Part shown: positions 44,466 to 53,371 of the stretch, piece by piece
Position numbering within the stretch: the first letter of the stretch is position 1
Layout: every line of letters begins with the position of its first letter
NCBI GenBank assembly: GCA_030655315.1
Contig: JAURVT010000045.1
Coordinates: forward strand, 39,938-103,937
Direction: 5' to 3'
Source of the DNA: Nocardioidaceae bacterium
GTDB lineage: Bacteria > Actinomycetota > Actinomycetes > Propionibacteriales > Nocardioidaceae
Length of the DNA: 64,000 bases
Notes under the pieces: model-generated
The model's input: only the letters and a program-made list of their open reading frames with translations
Told to the model about the DNA's origin: nothing
Databases searched by the model: none
Position numbers and translations under genes: made by a program

Positions 44466-45263
44466 ATGCCCGCGAGCCGCCGTTACGCCGACCCGTCCGT
44501 CGAGCTGGAGGTGGGAAGCGCCGTGATCGACCTCCAGCTCGCCCACCGCTCGGTCCGCCAGTTCCTCGACGTCGAGGTGAGCGACGCCCAGCTGGCGGCG
44601 ATCGTCGCGGCGGCGCAGTCGGCGTCGACGTCGTCGAACCTGCAGACCTGGAGCGTCGTCTCCGTGCGCGACCCCGCGCGCAAGGCGCGTCTGGCGCACC
44701 TCGCGGGCGACCAGTCGTTCGTCGAGCGGGCGCCGGTGCTGCTGGTCTGGGTCGCCGACCTCAGCCGCGCCCGTCGTCTGGCCGCGCGCGCCGACGTGGT
44801 CGTGGACGCCGCGGATTACCTCGAGTCGACGCTCATCGCCTTCGTGGACGCCGCGCTGGCGTCCCAGAACGCCGTGGTGGCGGCGGAGTCCCTCGGGCTC
44901 GGCTGCGCCTACGTGGGGGCGATCCGCAACCATCCCGAGCAGGTGGCCGCCGAGCTCGGCCTGCCGCCGTCGGCGGTGGCGGCGTTCGGGCTCGCCGTGG
45001 GCGTCCCCGACCCCGCCGAGGACGCGGACGTCAAGCCCCGGCTGCCGCAGGGCGCGGTCTGGCACCGGGAGGCCTACGACGCCGACGCCGCGGACGCCCA
45101 CCTGCCCGTCTACGACGAGCGGCTCGGCGACTACAACCGGCGGCACGGGCTGTCGGGGGCCTGGAGCGGGCGGGTGCTGACGCGGTTGGCCGGCATCGGC
45201 TCGATGGCCGGACGGCACACGCTGCGCGAGACGCTGGTCCGGATGGGCCTCCCGTCGCGCTGA
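44466..45263 (+). CDS. NfsA/NfrA-like NADPH-dependent nitroreductase
   Basis: 265 aa. LAHRSVRQFLD, ASTSSNLQTWSVV and LGCAYVGAIRNHPEQVA are FMN- and NAD(P)H-site motifs of the NfsA/FRP branch; the C-terminal DYNRRHG excursion is also typical. Expected to be a dimeric flavin reductase acting on nitro compounds or quinones. Stands alone. Confidence 0.88.
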   Translation: MPASRRYADPSVELEVGSAVIDLQLAHRSVRQFLDVEVSDAQLAAIVAAAQSASTSSNLQTWSVVSVRDPARKARLAHLAGDQSFVERAPVLLVWVADLSRARRLAARADVVVDAADYLESTLIAFVDAALASQNAVVAAESLGLGCAYVGAIRNHPEQVAAELGLPPSAVAAFGLAVGVPDPAEDADVKPRLPQGAVWHREAYDADAADAHLPVYDERLGDYNRRHGLSGAWSGRVLTRLAGIGSMAGRHTLRETLVRMGLPSR

Positions 45264-45292
45264 CGACCTCGTGGGCGGCGGGTTCGAGACGA

Positions 45293-45394
45293 GTGCAGCG
45301 CAAGCCGCTCGACATCGACGCGCTGTTCAACCTGATCGACGTCGTGGTAATGCCGGCGCTGGGCCAGGTGAAGGTCGGCCCGTGCTCGGGCTGA
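45293..45394 (+). CDS. Possible 33-aa ORF or gene remnant
   Basis: A GTG-started frame reads VQRKPLDIDALFNLIDVV then VMPALGQVKVGPCSG. The Leu/Ile/Val content resembles a protein fragment more than a random GC-rich frame, but there is no ribosome site or homologue I recognise. Confidence 0.2.
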   Translation: MQRKPLDIDALFNLIDVVVMPALGQVKVGPCSG

Positions 45395-45421
45395 CGGTCG
45401 GTCCCCGAGCGGGCAGCGGGG

Positions 45422-45631
45422 CTAGCGGCCGCCGAGGTCCCGGCTCAGGAGCATGAACGCCGTCCCGATGCCGGCGCCGAGCGCGATCCCGATGCCCAGG
45501 CCGAGCCCGATGCTGTCGAGCAGCAGGCTCCCGATCACCGCGCCCATGACGAGCCCGACGACCACCCCGAGGGCGAGGCGCACCGCGTCCTGCGAGGTGA
45601 AGGAGGACGAGGGGCCGCGGTCGTCGGTCAT
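45422..45631 (-). CDS. Small two-helix membrane protein
   Basis: 69 aa from ATG 45631. Two Gly-rich helices (LALGVVVGLVMGAVIGSLLL and GIGIALGAGIGTAFMLL) separated by a short turn, short hydrophilic ends. AtpZ/AtpI-like in size, but no ATP synthase genes are near. Its ATG is 4 nt beyond the stop of the truncated decarboxylase end at 45636, so it was probably co-translated with that gene before the cassette came between. Confidence 0.65.
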   Translation of the reverse strand: MTDDRGPSSSFTSQDAVRLALGVVVGLVMGAVIGSLLLDSIGLGLGIGIALGAGIGTAFMLLSRDLGGR

Positions 45632-45635
45632 GGGG

Positions 45636-45706
45636 TCAGCCTGACCGATCGGCCCTCCGAGCGCCACGACCGAAGCGCAGCCGCGCGTCGTCGAGCGTCA
45701 GGGTGA
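45636..45706 (-). pseudogene. Detached 3' end of the decarboxylase-like gene
   Basis: The minus strand reads TLTLDDARLRFGRGARRA then DRSG and stops. The intact gene 1.8 kb away (47452-48054) ends ITLTLDDARLRFGRGARKA. The first 15 residues are identical and the nucleotides match over 46 bp with one mismatch. This looks like the original C-terminus left behind when the cassette inserted. Confidence 0.75.
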
Positions 45707-45824
45707 GGTCACGAACCGCGAGGAACCCATCTTGCAAAAGTATGGATTACCTGAATTCGACCAACCCCCGGATATGGATGGACCATCATCTCTCGTGTCA
45801 CCGCTGATGGAGGAGTGCTCCACG

Positions 45825-46697
45825 GTGGCATCCGATGGGGGATTTACTTTGCCTGAGCAGTATCCGAGCCGTCCGCCGCAGGACGGCCCGCAGGCGGCTC
45901 GCCCTGTCTGGGTACCGCCACAACCTCCTCCTTCCGGGTGGGCCAATCAGCCGCAACAGCAGCCATGGCAGATGCCCCTGGAACCGAGCTGGGCACCTCA
46001 GGACCCACGGGCGGCCCATGCGGTTGCGATGCGTCAAGCGAAGGCGCAACGACCATGGTTCAGGAAGAAGCGATTCGCGATACCGCTTGGCGCCTTCGCC
46101 AGTCTTGTTGTGCTCGGAATGATCGGGGGGGCTATGTCGCCGACCCCAGATCGGGACGGCGCTGCGACCGCGTCGGATGCAGTCGCCACGCCTGCTGCAA
46201 CCGCCGACGCACTGGCCGATCCGCGGACGCCCAAGGCGACTGAGCAGCCTGTCGCGGAAGCCGCGCAGAGCGAGAAGGCGGTGCGCGGCGCCAAGTTGAA
46301 CCCTTATCGCGTCGGGCAACCCGCCAATGCGGCCGGCACCACCTACACGGTCACCGCTGCGGAAGTCATGGACTCAGTCGGTGGGGATTACGGCACGGCG
46401 GCAGATGGACAGTTCGTCGTCATCGACATGACCGTCGAGAACACCCGAGACATCACGAAGAAGTTTCGCGACGACGCAGTCACGTTCATCGCGAAGGACG
46501 GCTCCCAGTACACGGCGGACACCCTGGCGTCCATCTATCTCAACGGCGATGACCTGATCTACGAGCAGGTGGAACCCGATCTCCCGACGCGCGGTCAACT
46601 GGTCTTCGATGTGCCGGCATCGAAGGTCAAGGGCGGTTCATTGCGAGTGGACGACTTGTTCGACCGGGCCGACGCCTACATCAAAGTGACCTACTGA
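45825..46697 (+). CDS. Cassette gene 1: Pro/Gln-rich, membrane-anchored DUF4352-like protein
   Basis: 290 aa from GTG 45825, chosen because GGAGGAG lies 9 nt upstream; the frame is open from 45732. A Pro/Gln-rich cytoplasmic part (VWVPPQPPPSGWANQPQQQP), one membrane helix (AIPLGAFASLVVLGMIGGAM) and, after a linker, an extracellular beta domain (TYTVTAAEVMDS, QFVVIDMTVENTRDI) like DUF4352. Such domains are common in actinobacterial envelope proteins of unknown role. Base composition is unlike the flanks, indicating transfer. Confidence 0.75.
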   Translation: MASDGGFTLPEQYPSRPPQDGPQAARPVWVPPQPPPSGWANQPQQQPWQMPLEPSWAPQDPRAAHAVAMRQAKAQRPWFRKKRFAIPLGAFASLVVLGMIGGAMSPTPDRDGAATASDAVATPAATADALADPRTPKATEQPVAEAAQSEKAVRGAKLNPYRVGQPANAAGTTYTVTAAEVMDSVGGDYGTAADGQFVVIDMTVENTRDITKKFRDDAVTFIAKDGSQYTADTLASIYLNGDDLIYEQVEPDLPTRGQLVFDVPASKVKGGSLRVDDLFDRADAYIKVTY

Positions 46698-46860
46698 TCA
46701 AAGTTTCTCTCCGCACGCGGGACCTTTTCTACGCAATTCGGATTAATTAGGGCATTTTGCGTCCAAACGGACCGAGCGAAGTTACCTTGTTCATCGGTCG
46801 ATTCTCGGGGCGACAGCCCCTCGGCCATCACCCAACCCAAGTCTCGAGGGGGACACATTC

Positions 46861-47397
46861 ATGAGCGATAACGCACCGCCGCAGCAGCCCTATCCGCCGC
46901 AGGGTTACTACCCGCCGCAGCCGCCGCCGAAGAAGAAGCACACGCTTCGCAATGTGCTCCTCGTCCTCCTGGCTATTGGTGTGCTTTTCATCGGCGGCTG
47001 CGCACTGCTCTTCGGAGCAGCCGTCAACGAGGTCGACAAGGCCGTCACGGAGTCGGCGGAGAAGGACGCCGAGCCGGGTGGTCCTGACAACCCGCTGGAA
47101 ATCACCGAGGGTGAGGCGTTCGAGGTGTCTGGCTTCGACTACGCAGATGGCTGGACGATCAAGAACAACGCCGATCTCGACCTGTTCGAGATCGACAGGC
47201 TCCGCGTGACGAACAACCGCGACTCGTCGGACAGTGCGCTGGTTGAGATCAAGTTCAACCAGGGCAGCGAGGTCCTCGCGAGTGTTGATTGCACCAGCGA
47301 CGACATCGCTGTCGGTCAGACCGTCACCCTGAATTGCATCAGCGCCGACGCGCTGCCCGCGGACTACGACACCATCACCATCAACGACACGTTCTGA
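46861..47397 (+). CDS. Cassette gene 2: Pro-rich membrane-anchored protein
   Basis: 178 aa; GAGGGGG about 9 nt before ATG 46861. Architecture mirrors cassette gene 1: Pro/Tyr/Gln N-terminus (QQPYPPQGYYPPQPPPKKK), one helix (NVLLVLLAIGVLFIGGCALL), then an extracellular beta domain with a Cys pair (VDCTSDD, LNCISAD). The last part resembles FxLYD-type domains. AT-rich upstream DNA (46700-46800) provides its own promoter. Function unknown. Confidence 0.75.
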   Translation: MSDNAPPQQPYPPQGYYPPQPPPKKKHTLRNVLLVLLAIGVLFIGGCALLFGAAVNEVDKAVTESAEKDAEPGGPDNPLEITEGEAFEVSGFDYADGWTIKNNADLDLFEIDRLRVTNNRDSSDSALVEIKFNQGSEVLASVDCTSDDIAVGQTVTLNCISADALPADYDTITINDTF

Positions 47398-47412
47398 TTC
47401 ATTCTCCGAACC

Positions 47413-47451
47413 GGGGACCCGCCACGCACTGCGTGGCGGGTCCCCGTCGTT
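47413..47451 (+). terminator. Strong intrinsic terminator at the end of the cassette
   Basis: GGGGACCCGCCACGC (47413-47427) and GCGTGGCGGGTCCCC (47431-47445) make a perfect 15-bp stem with a 3-nt loop, followed by GTCGTTT. Confidence 0.85.
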
Positions 47452-48054
47452 TCAGGCCTTCCGGGCGCCCCGACCGAAGCGCAGCCGCGCGTCGTCGAGC
47501 GTCAGGGTGATGACGGGACGTGAGCGGGCGAGGGGGGCCAGGGGACCGTCGGGGTCGAGGTGCCAGCGGGCCGCGACGACGCCGAGTCGGCCGGAGGCGC
47601 GCACCGGGGTACGGCGACGTCGCCCCGCCCAGGCCTGCGACACCGAGAACGCGACGGGCAGCGCGAACGGGAGCCGCGCGCGTCGCCCGAGCGTGACGGA
47701 CGCGATGCCGGGGGCCGTGTGGGCGTCGGGGGAGACGTCGAACCGGGCGAGCTCCTTGGGGATGCCCCACAGCTCGCGGCCGCCGTCGCGCGAGGAGGGG
47801 CTGTCGACCCAGATCTGCGTGATCGACACCGCCGGACGCAGCCCGTCGCGCACGAGCACCGCGGCCATCACCTCGTTGTAGACCAGGGGGCCGGGCGGGA
47901 CGTAGCGGAAGAAGGCCACCGCGACCACGGCCCACGGGCCGAGCCGCAGCACGCGCGAGCCGGGTGCGTGGGGGAGCGGGGCGTCACGTACCAGGTGGAC
48001 GGCGACGACCGCGCGGGCGTGCAGGTGCCAGGGCTCGTGCGGGTAGGAGGTCAT
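47452..48054 (-). CDS. Acetoacetate decarboxylase-like protein, C-terminus rewritten by the cassette
   Basis: 200 aa from ATG 48054. PWHLHARAVVAVHLV, YVPPGPLVYNEVMAAVLV and RELWGIPKELARFD follow the acetoacetate decarboxylase-like fold; the lysine in PKEL may correspond to the Schiff-base lysine, which is uncertain. ATG overlaps the monooxygenase stop (ATGA). The final residues (RKA) and the stop come from the inserted cassette; the older ending (RRADRSG) survives at 45636. Confidence 0.75.
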   Translation of the reverse strand: MTSYPHEPWHLHARAVVAVHLVRDAPLPHAPGSRVLRLGPWAVVAVAFFRYVPPGPLVYNEVMAAVLVRDGLRPAVSITQIWVDSPSSRDGGRELWGIPKELARFDVSPDAHTAPGIASVTLGRRARLPFALPVAFSVSQAWAGRRRRTPVRASGRLGVVAARWHLDPDGPLAPLARSRPVITLTLDDARLRFGRGARKA

Positions 48055-49499
48055 GCGGCCCACTCGAAGTCATCGGGGTCCAGCTGCGCGGTGAGCCGCT
48101 CGTAGGGGCGCACGCGGCCCGGCCAGTTCGAGCTGATCCGGCCCGACGTCTCGCGGTACCAGCTGGCGCAGTGCGTCCAGACGGTCCGACGCAGGCGCGA
48201 CTGCAGCCGGTCGTCGAAGGCGCGGGCGACATCGCGTCGCACCTCGACGGTGCGGGCGCCGCGTCGGGCGAGCTGGTCGACCGCCTGGCGCACGTAGCGG
48301 GCCTGCGCCTCGAGCATCCCGACCACCGAGCTCGACCCGGTGTTGGTGTTCGGCCCGTAGAGCACGAACAGGTTGGGGAAGCCGGGCACGCAGGTGCCGA
48401 GGTAGGCGTAGGCGCCGCCGGCCCACTCCTGCTCGAGGGTGCGCCCGTCGCGCCCGGTCACCTCGATGCTGGCCAGGAACGGCTGGGTCAGGAAGCCGGT
48501 GCCCATCACGATGGCGTCGGCGGGCACCAGCCCGGCCGAGGTGCGCACGCCCTCGGCGGTGACCTCGAGCACCGGCTCGGTGACGAGGTCGACGTCGGGC
48601 CGCGCGAACGTCGGCAGGTACGCGTTGGAGAACAGCAGCCGCTTGCAGCCCGCGGGGTGGTCGGGCGTCAGCCGGGCCCGCACCGCGGGGTCGGGCACGG
48701 TGTGGCGCAGGTGCAGCAGGCAGACCGCCTGGACGGTCTTCTGGACGACGCGCGCCGCGGGCCCGTCGCCGCTGAGACCGAACGCCAACAGCTCGGTGAG
48801 CGCCCAGACCACCCGCCGCTCGGCCTGCAGCAACGCAGGGACCCGTCGGCACAGGCCGCGGTGCAGGCGTCCGTGCGCGCGGTCGGGCTTGGGCATGACG
48901 TAGGGCGGGGTGCGCTGGAGCACCGTCAGGTGACGCGCGACGGCGGCGAGCTCGGGCACCGCCTGCACCGAGCTGGCGCCGGTGCCGACCACCACGACCC
49001 GCTGCCCGGCGAGGTCGAGCCCGCCGTCCCACTCCGCGGTGTGCATCACCGGTCCGGGGAACGACGCGAGCCCGGGCAGCTCCGCGCGCGCGGGCTCGGA
49101 CAGCTGGCCCACGGCGCTGACCAGGACGTCGCAGGCGTCGGTGGTGCCGTCGTCGAGGGCCAGCTCCCAGCGCGAGCCCGACCAGCGCGCCGCCACCAGG
49201 GCGACCCCGAGACGCAGGTGCGGCCGCACGCCCTCGGCGTCCACCACCTGCTCCACGTAGGCCAGGATCTCCGGCTGCGGCGCGTAGCGACGGGACCAGT
49301 CGGGGTTGGGCGCGAAGGAGTAGGAGTACAGCGGCGAGGGGACGTCGCACGCCGCGCCCGGGTAGGTGTTGGCGCGCCACACGCCGCCGACGGCGTCCGC
49401 GCGCTCCAGGACGGTGACGTCGCGGTGGCCGGCGCGGAGCAGCTCGACCGCGCACGCCACGCCGCCGAGGCCCGCGCCGACGACCACGACGCGCGTCAC
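48051..49499 (-). CDS. Flavin monooxygenase, Baeyer-Villiger type
   Basis: 482 aa from GTG 49499, coupled to the TetR gene (GTGA). FAD motif VVVVGAGLGGVACAVEL, second Rossmann VVVVGTGASSVQAV, and the BVMO fingerprint FPGPVMHTAEW between them; ATG motif VMGTGFLTQPF. It would insert oxygen into a ketone or hydroxylate a carbonyl compound with NADPH. Grouped with a decarboxylase-like protein and a TetR regulator, it may belong to a small ketone or xenobiotic pathway. Confidence 0.87.
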   Translation of the reverse strand: MTRVVVVGAGLGGVACAVELLRAGHRDVTVLERADAVGGVWRANTYPGAACDVPSPLYSYSFAPNPDWSRRYAPQPEILAYVEQVVDAEGVRPHLRLGVALVAARWSGSRWELALDDGTTDACDVLVSAVGQLSEPARAELPGLASFPGPVMHTAEWDGGLDLAGQRVVVVGTGASSVQAVPELAAVARHLTVLQRTPPYVMPKPDRAHGRLHRGLCRRVPALLQAERRVVWALTELLAFGLSGDGPAARVVQKTVQAVCLLHLRHTVPDPAVRARLTPDHPAGCKRLLFSNAYLPTFARPDVDLVTEPVLEVTAEGVRTSAGLVPADAIVMGTGFLTQPFLASIEVTGRDGRTLEQEWAGGAYAYLGTCVPGFPNLFVLYGPNTNTGSSSVVGMLEAQARYVRQAVDQLARRGARTVEVRRDVARAFDDRLQSRLRRTVWTHCASWYRETSGRISSNWPGRVRPYERLTAQLDPDDFEWAA

Positions 49500-50086
49500 G
49501 AGGCGTCCTGCACGAGCGCCGTCAGCGTGACGACCAGCAGCCGGTGCGCGTCGGCACGGCTCAGGGCGCCGGCCACCAGCCACTCCCGGCACGCGGCCTT
49601 GACGAGCGCGGCGAACGTCCGCACGAGAACCACCAGACCCGGCGGCGGATCGTCGAGGCCGAGGGCGGCGAGGACGAGGCGTGCGGCGCGGTCGTCGGCC
49701 TCGGCGACGACGGCGGCCACCTCGGCGTCGTCGCCGAGCCCGCCGGTGCCGTCGAACGCCACCCACGCGCGGCCGTGGGTCTCGGCGGCGTCGAGCACGA
49801 CGTCCATGGCCGCGGCCGCGCGCTCGTCGAGCGAGCCCTCGGTGACGCCGTCGAGCGCGGCGGTCGGCATCATCACCTGGCGCCTGATCACGGCGACGAA
49901 GAGCCCGTGCTTGCCGCCGAAGTAGTGGTGCACCAGGCCGCGGGTGACGCCCGCGCGGCGGGCGAGGTCGGCGACCCCCACCTCGGCGTACGGCTGCGTG
50001 GTGAAGACGTCAGTGGCGTGGGCGAGGATCTGCTCGCGCCGGTCGTCCGGCGACAGGCGGGAGCGGGCGGGCGCGGCGGTGGGCAC
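49496..50086 (-). CDS. TetR-family transcriptional regulator
   Basis: 196 aa from GTG 50086 (upstream frame open, start not certain). N-terminal [46 protein letters not shown]. The C-terminal ligand domain is unassigned. It is the first gene of the TetR-BVMO-decarboxylase operon and probably regulates it through the palindrome 19 bp upstream. Confidence 0.88.
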   Translation of the reverse strand: MPTAAPARSRLSPDDRREQILAHATDVFTTQPYAEVGVADLARRAGVTRGLVHHYFGGKHGLFVAVIRRQVMMPTAALDGVTEGSLDERAAAAMDVVLDAAETHGRAWVAFDGTGGLGDDAEVAAVVAEADDRAARLVLAALGLDDPPPGLVVLVRTFAALVKAACREWLVAGALSRADAHRLLVVTLTALVQDAS

Positions 50087-50104
50087 CCGGCCATCCGACC
50101 GCGT

Positions 50105-50123
50105 TGTTGACGAGGTGTCAACA
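50105..50123. promoter_or_regulatory. TetR operator candidate
   Basis: TGTTGAC-GAGGT-GTCAACA, a perfect 7-5-7 palindrome between the TetR gene and thrS. TTGACA within it can also be a -35 for either direction. Confidence 0.6.
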
Positions 50124-50232
50124 GTGTGGACGTCCGCGGGAAGTATCCGGTGGGGACGCCCGGCCCTGCCCCGATAACATCGCAGGGTCCGCCGTCCGGC
50201 GGTCCGCAACCGAGACACACCCAGGGAGCATC

Positions 50233-52218
50233 GTGCCCGAGTCGAAGGTCACCGTCGTCCGTCCCGACCAGAGCGTCGAGACCACGGTGACGACGGGCAC
50301 GAAGGCGTGGGAGCTGTTCCGCGACGACGCCGACGTAGTCGCGGCCCGGGTCGGCGGCGAGCTGCGCGACCTCGCGCACGAGCTCGAGGACGGCGACGTC
50401 GTCGAGCCCGTCGCGATCGACAGCAAGGACGGGCGCGACATCCTGCGCCACTCCACCGCGCACGTGATGGCCCAGGCCGTCCAGCAGCTGTTCCCCGACG
50501 CCAAGCTCGGCATCGGCCCGCCGATCACCGACGGCTTCTACTACGACTTCGACGTCGAGGTGCCCTTCACCCCCGATGACCTGGTGAAGATCGAGTCGCG
50601 GATGAAGAAGATCGTCAAGGCCAACCAGGGCTTCGCGCGCCGCGACGTCACCGACGACGCCGCGCGCACCGAGCTCGCCGGCGAGCCCTACAAGCTCGAG
50701 CTGATCGGCCTCAAGTCCACGGCCGGCGACGCCGCCGAGGGCGCCAGCGTCGAGGTCGGCGAGGGCGGGCTGACGATCTACGACAACAAGGACCGCAGCG
50801 GCGAGGTGGTGTGGGGCGACCTGTGCCGCGGCCCGCACCTGCCCGGCACCCGCCGCATCCCGGCCTTCAAGCTGATGCGCAGCGCCGCGGCCTACTGGCG
50901 CGGCGACGAGAAGAACAAGCAGCTCCAGCGCATCTACGGCACCGCCTGGGAGTCCACCGAGGCCCTCGACGCGCACCTGCACCGCCTGGAGGAGGCCGAG
51001 CGGCGCGACCACCGCCGCCTCGGTCGCGAGCTCGACCTGTACTCGTTCCCCGACGAGATCGGCTCCGGCCTGCCCGTCTTCCACCCCAAGGGCGGGGTGA
51101 TCAAGCGGGAGATGGAGGACTACGTCCGTCGCCGCCACATCCAGGAGGGCTTCGAGTACGTCGGCACCCCGCACATCGCGAAGGAGGGCCTGTTCCACAC
51201 CTCGGGCCACCTGCCGTACTACGGGGAGGGCATGTTCCCCGCGATCGACGTCGACGGCGGCGAGTACCGCCTGAAGGCGATGAACTGCCCGATGCACAAC
51301 CTGATCTACCGCTCCCGCGGGCGCTCGTACCGCGAGCTGCCGCTTCGCCTGTTCGAGTTCGGGCACGTGTACCGCCACGAGAAGTCCGGCGTCGTCCACG
51401 GCCTGACCCGGGTGCGGGGCTTCGCGCAGGACGACTCGCACTCCTACGTCACCCCCGAGCAGGCGCCGGGCGAGGTCAAGCACCTGCTCGACTTCATGCT
51501 CAGCCTGCTGCGCGACTTCGGCCTCGACGACTTCTACCTCGAGCTGTCCACCCGCGACGCGTCCAAGGACAAGTTCATCGGGTCCGACGACGACTGGGCC
51601 GTCGCCACGAAGGTGCTCGAGGACGTCGCGCGCGAGAGCGGCATCGAGCTCGTGGACGACCCGGGCGGCGCGGCCTACTACGGCCCGAAGATCTCGGTGC
51701 AGGCACGCGACGCGATCGGCCGCACCTGGCAGATGGGCACCGTGCAGTACGACTTCAACCAGCCGGCGCCCGACCGCTTCAACCTCGAGTACGTCGCGTC
51801 CGACGGCTCCCGTCAGCAGCCGGTGATGATCCACTCGGCCAAGTTCGGCTCGATCGAGCGGTTCATGGGCGTGCTGGTGGAGCACTACGCCGGCGCGTTC
51901 CCCCCGTGGCTCGCTCCGGTGCAGGCGGTCGCGATCCCGATCGCCGAGCGCCACGCCGACTACCTGCACGAGGTCGCGAGGAAGCTCCGGGCCCGGGGCG
52001 TCCGCGTCGAGGTGGACGAGTCCGACGACCGCATGCAGAAGAAGATCCGCAACGCCCAGACCCAGAAGGTGCCGTTCATGGTCATCGCGGGTGACGACGA
52101 CGTCGAGGCGGGCGCGGTGTCCTTCCGCTACCGCAGCGGCGAGCAGGACAACGGGGTGGCGGTCGACGACGCGGTCGAGCGGATCGTGCTGGCCGTGGAG
52201 CAGCGGACCCAGGTATGA
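50233..52218 (+). CDS. thrS: Threonyl-tRNA synthetase
   Basis: 661 aa from GTG 50233 (AGGGAG upstream; TAACAT at 50175-50180 is a likely -10). TGS domain (residues 1-60), editing domain with [16 protein letters not shown], class II catalytic core with KAMNCPMHN and [19 protein letters not shown], and a C-terminal anticodon domain ([12 protein letters not shown]). Charges tRNA-Thr. First gene of a block known in mycobacteria. Confidence 0.97.
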   Translation: MPESKVTVVRPDQSVETTVTTGTKAWELFRDDADVVAARVGGELRDLAHELEDGDVVEPVAIDSKDGRDILRHSTAHVMAQAVQQLFPDAKLGIGPPITDGFYYDFDVEVPFTPDDLVKIESRMKKIVKANQGFARRDVTDDAARTELAGEPYKLELIGLKSTAGDAAEGASVEVGEGGLTIYDNKDRSGEVVWGDLCRGPHLPGTRRIPAFKLMRSAAAYWRGDEKNKQLQRIYGTAWESTEALDAHLHRLEEAERRDHRRLGRELDLYSFPDEIGSGLPVFHPKGGVIKREMEDYVRRRHIQEGFEYVGTPHIAKEGLFHTSGHLPYYGEGMFPAIDVDGGEYRLKAMNCPMHNLIYRSRGRSYRELPLRLFEFGHVYRHEKSGVVHGLTRVRGFAQDDSHSYVTPEQAPGEVKHLLDFMLSLLRDFGLDDFYLELSTRDASKDKFIGSDDDWAVATKVLEDVARESGIELVDDPGGAAYYGPKISVQARDAIGRTWQMGTVQYDFNQPAPDRFNLEYVASDGSRQQPVMIHSAKFGSIERFMGVLVEHYAGAFPPWLAPVQAVAIPIAERHADYLHEVARKLRARGVRVEVDESDDRMQKKIRNAQTQKVPFMVIAGDDDVEAGAVSFRYRSGEQDNGVAVDDAVERIVLAVEQRTQV

Positions 52219-52772
52219 CCGACGGCGCCCCGACCGGGGTGGGCGACGGCCTGGCGTTCGAGCGTCTGTGGACGCCGCACCGGATGGCCTACATCTCGCA
52301 CGACACGACCGACGACGACGGCTGCCCGTTCTGCTCGATCCCGCGGCGTGACGCGGCGACGGACGGCGCGGACGGCCTCGTCGTCGCGCGCGGCGAGCAC
52401 GTCTACGTGGTGCTCAACCTGCACCCGTACAACCCCGGCCACCTGATGGTGCTGCCGTACCGGCACGTCGCCGAGCTCGAGGAGCTCACGCCCGACGAGG
52501 CGCTCGAGCTCACCGTGCTCACCCAGCAGGCGGTGCGCGCGCTCAAGACGGCGTCGGCGCCGCACGCGTTCAACGTCGGCCTCAACCTCGGCGGCGTCGC
52601 GGGCGGGTCGCTGTCGCAGCACCTGCACCAGCACGTCGTCCCGCGCTGGTCGGGCGACGCCAACTTCATCACGGTGGTCGGCGGCACCAAGGTGCTGCCG
52701 CAGCTGCTGGAGCAGACGCGCGACCTCCTGCGCGACGCCTGGCCCACCGACGCACCCGGGGGAGACGCCTGA
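52215..52772 (+). CDS. HIT-family hydrolase/AP4A phosphorylase-like
   Basis: 185 aa. Histidine triad HLHQH (136-140), CPFC zinc pair (37-40) and [17 protein letters not shown]. It corresponds in position to mycobacterial Rv2613c, an AP4A phosphorylase. ATG overlaps the thrS stop (ATGA). Confidence 0.92.
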   Translation: MTDGAPTGVGDGLAFERLWTPHRMAYISHDTTDDDGCPFCSIPRRDAATDGADGLVVARGEHVYVVLNLHPYNPGHLMVLPYRHVAELEELTPDEALELTVLTQQAVRALKTASAPHAFNVGLNLGGVAGGSLSQHLHQHVVPRWSGDANFITVVGGTKVLPQLLEQTRDLLRDAWPTDAPGGDA

Positions 52773-53371
52773 TGGAACGGTTCCGACAGTTCTGGACCAA
52801 GATCTTCTCGCCCGTGGCCAGGCTGCTGCTGCGCCTGGGCGTCTCGCCCGACACCGTCACCATCGTCGGCACGCTCGGCGTCAGCGCCGGCGCGCTGTGG
52901 TTCTTCCCGCGGGGGCAGTTCTTCGTCGGCGTCCTCGTGGTGACGGCGTTCGTGTTCTCCGACCTCGTCGACGGGCACATGGCGCGGCTGTCGGGCCAGT
53001 CCTCCAAGTGGGGCGCGTTCCTCGACTCCACCCTCGACCGCGTCGCCGACGCGGCGGTGTTCGGCGGTCTCGTGCTCTGGTACGCCGGGACCGGTGACGA
53101 CCTCGTGCTCGCCGGGCTCGCGCTGTACTGCCTGGTGATGGGCTCGGTGACGTCGTACGCGCGGGCCCGTGCCGAGAGCCTCGGCATGGAGGCCAAGGGC
53201 GGCATCGCCGAGCGTGCCGACCGGCTCGTCGCGGTGCTCGTCGTCACCGGGCTCTCCGGCCTGTTCGACCTGCCCGTGATGCGCACGATCGTGCTCGTCC
53301 TGCTGGCGCTGGCCAGCACCATCACCGTCGTCCAGCGGATGCTCCTGGTGCGGCGCCAGGCCCTCGCGTGA
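52772..53371 (+). CDS. pgsA: Phosphatidylinositol phosphate synthase
   Basis: 199 aa, about six helices. CDP-alcohol phosphotransferase motif with all residues: D64, D67, G68, A71, R72, G81, D85, D89 (DLVDGHMAR ... GAFLDSTLD). In actinobacteria at this locus it makes phosphatidylinositol phosphate from CDP-diacylglycerol and inositol phosphate. 1-nt overlap with the HIT gene. Confidence 0.93.
   Translation: MERFRQFWTKIFSPVARLLLRLGVSPDTVTIVGTLGVSAGALWFFPRGQFFVGVLVVTAFVFSDLVDGHMARLSGQSSKWGAFLDSTLDRVADAAVFGGLVLWYAGTGDDLVLAGLALYCLVMGSVTSYARARAESLGMEAKGGIAERADRLVAVLVVTGLSGLFDLPVMRTIVLVLLALASTITVVQRMLLVRRQALA

Larger units (their letters stand above)
45661..47510. mobile_element. 1.8-kb cassette between 46-bp direct repeats in the 3' end of a gene
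   Basis: Direct repeats 45661-45706 and 47465-47510 agree at 45 of 46 positions. The 1.76 kb between them is visibly AT-richer and holds two plus-strand genes and a terminator. The right repeat is the 3' end of 47452-48054, the left repeat a second copy followed by the old stop. No recombinase gene lies inside. Loss of one repeat unit would restore the longer gene and its 4-nt spacing to the small membrane gene. Confidence 0.7.

Noticed and set aside
45293..45394. A degraded transposase or integrase next to the cassette
   Set aside because: The 33-residue frame has no recombinase motif and no continuation in other frames.
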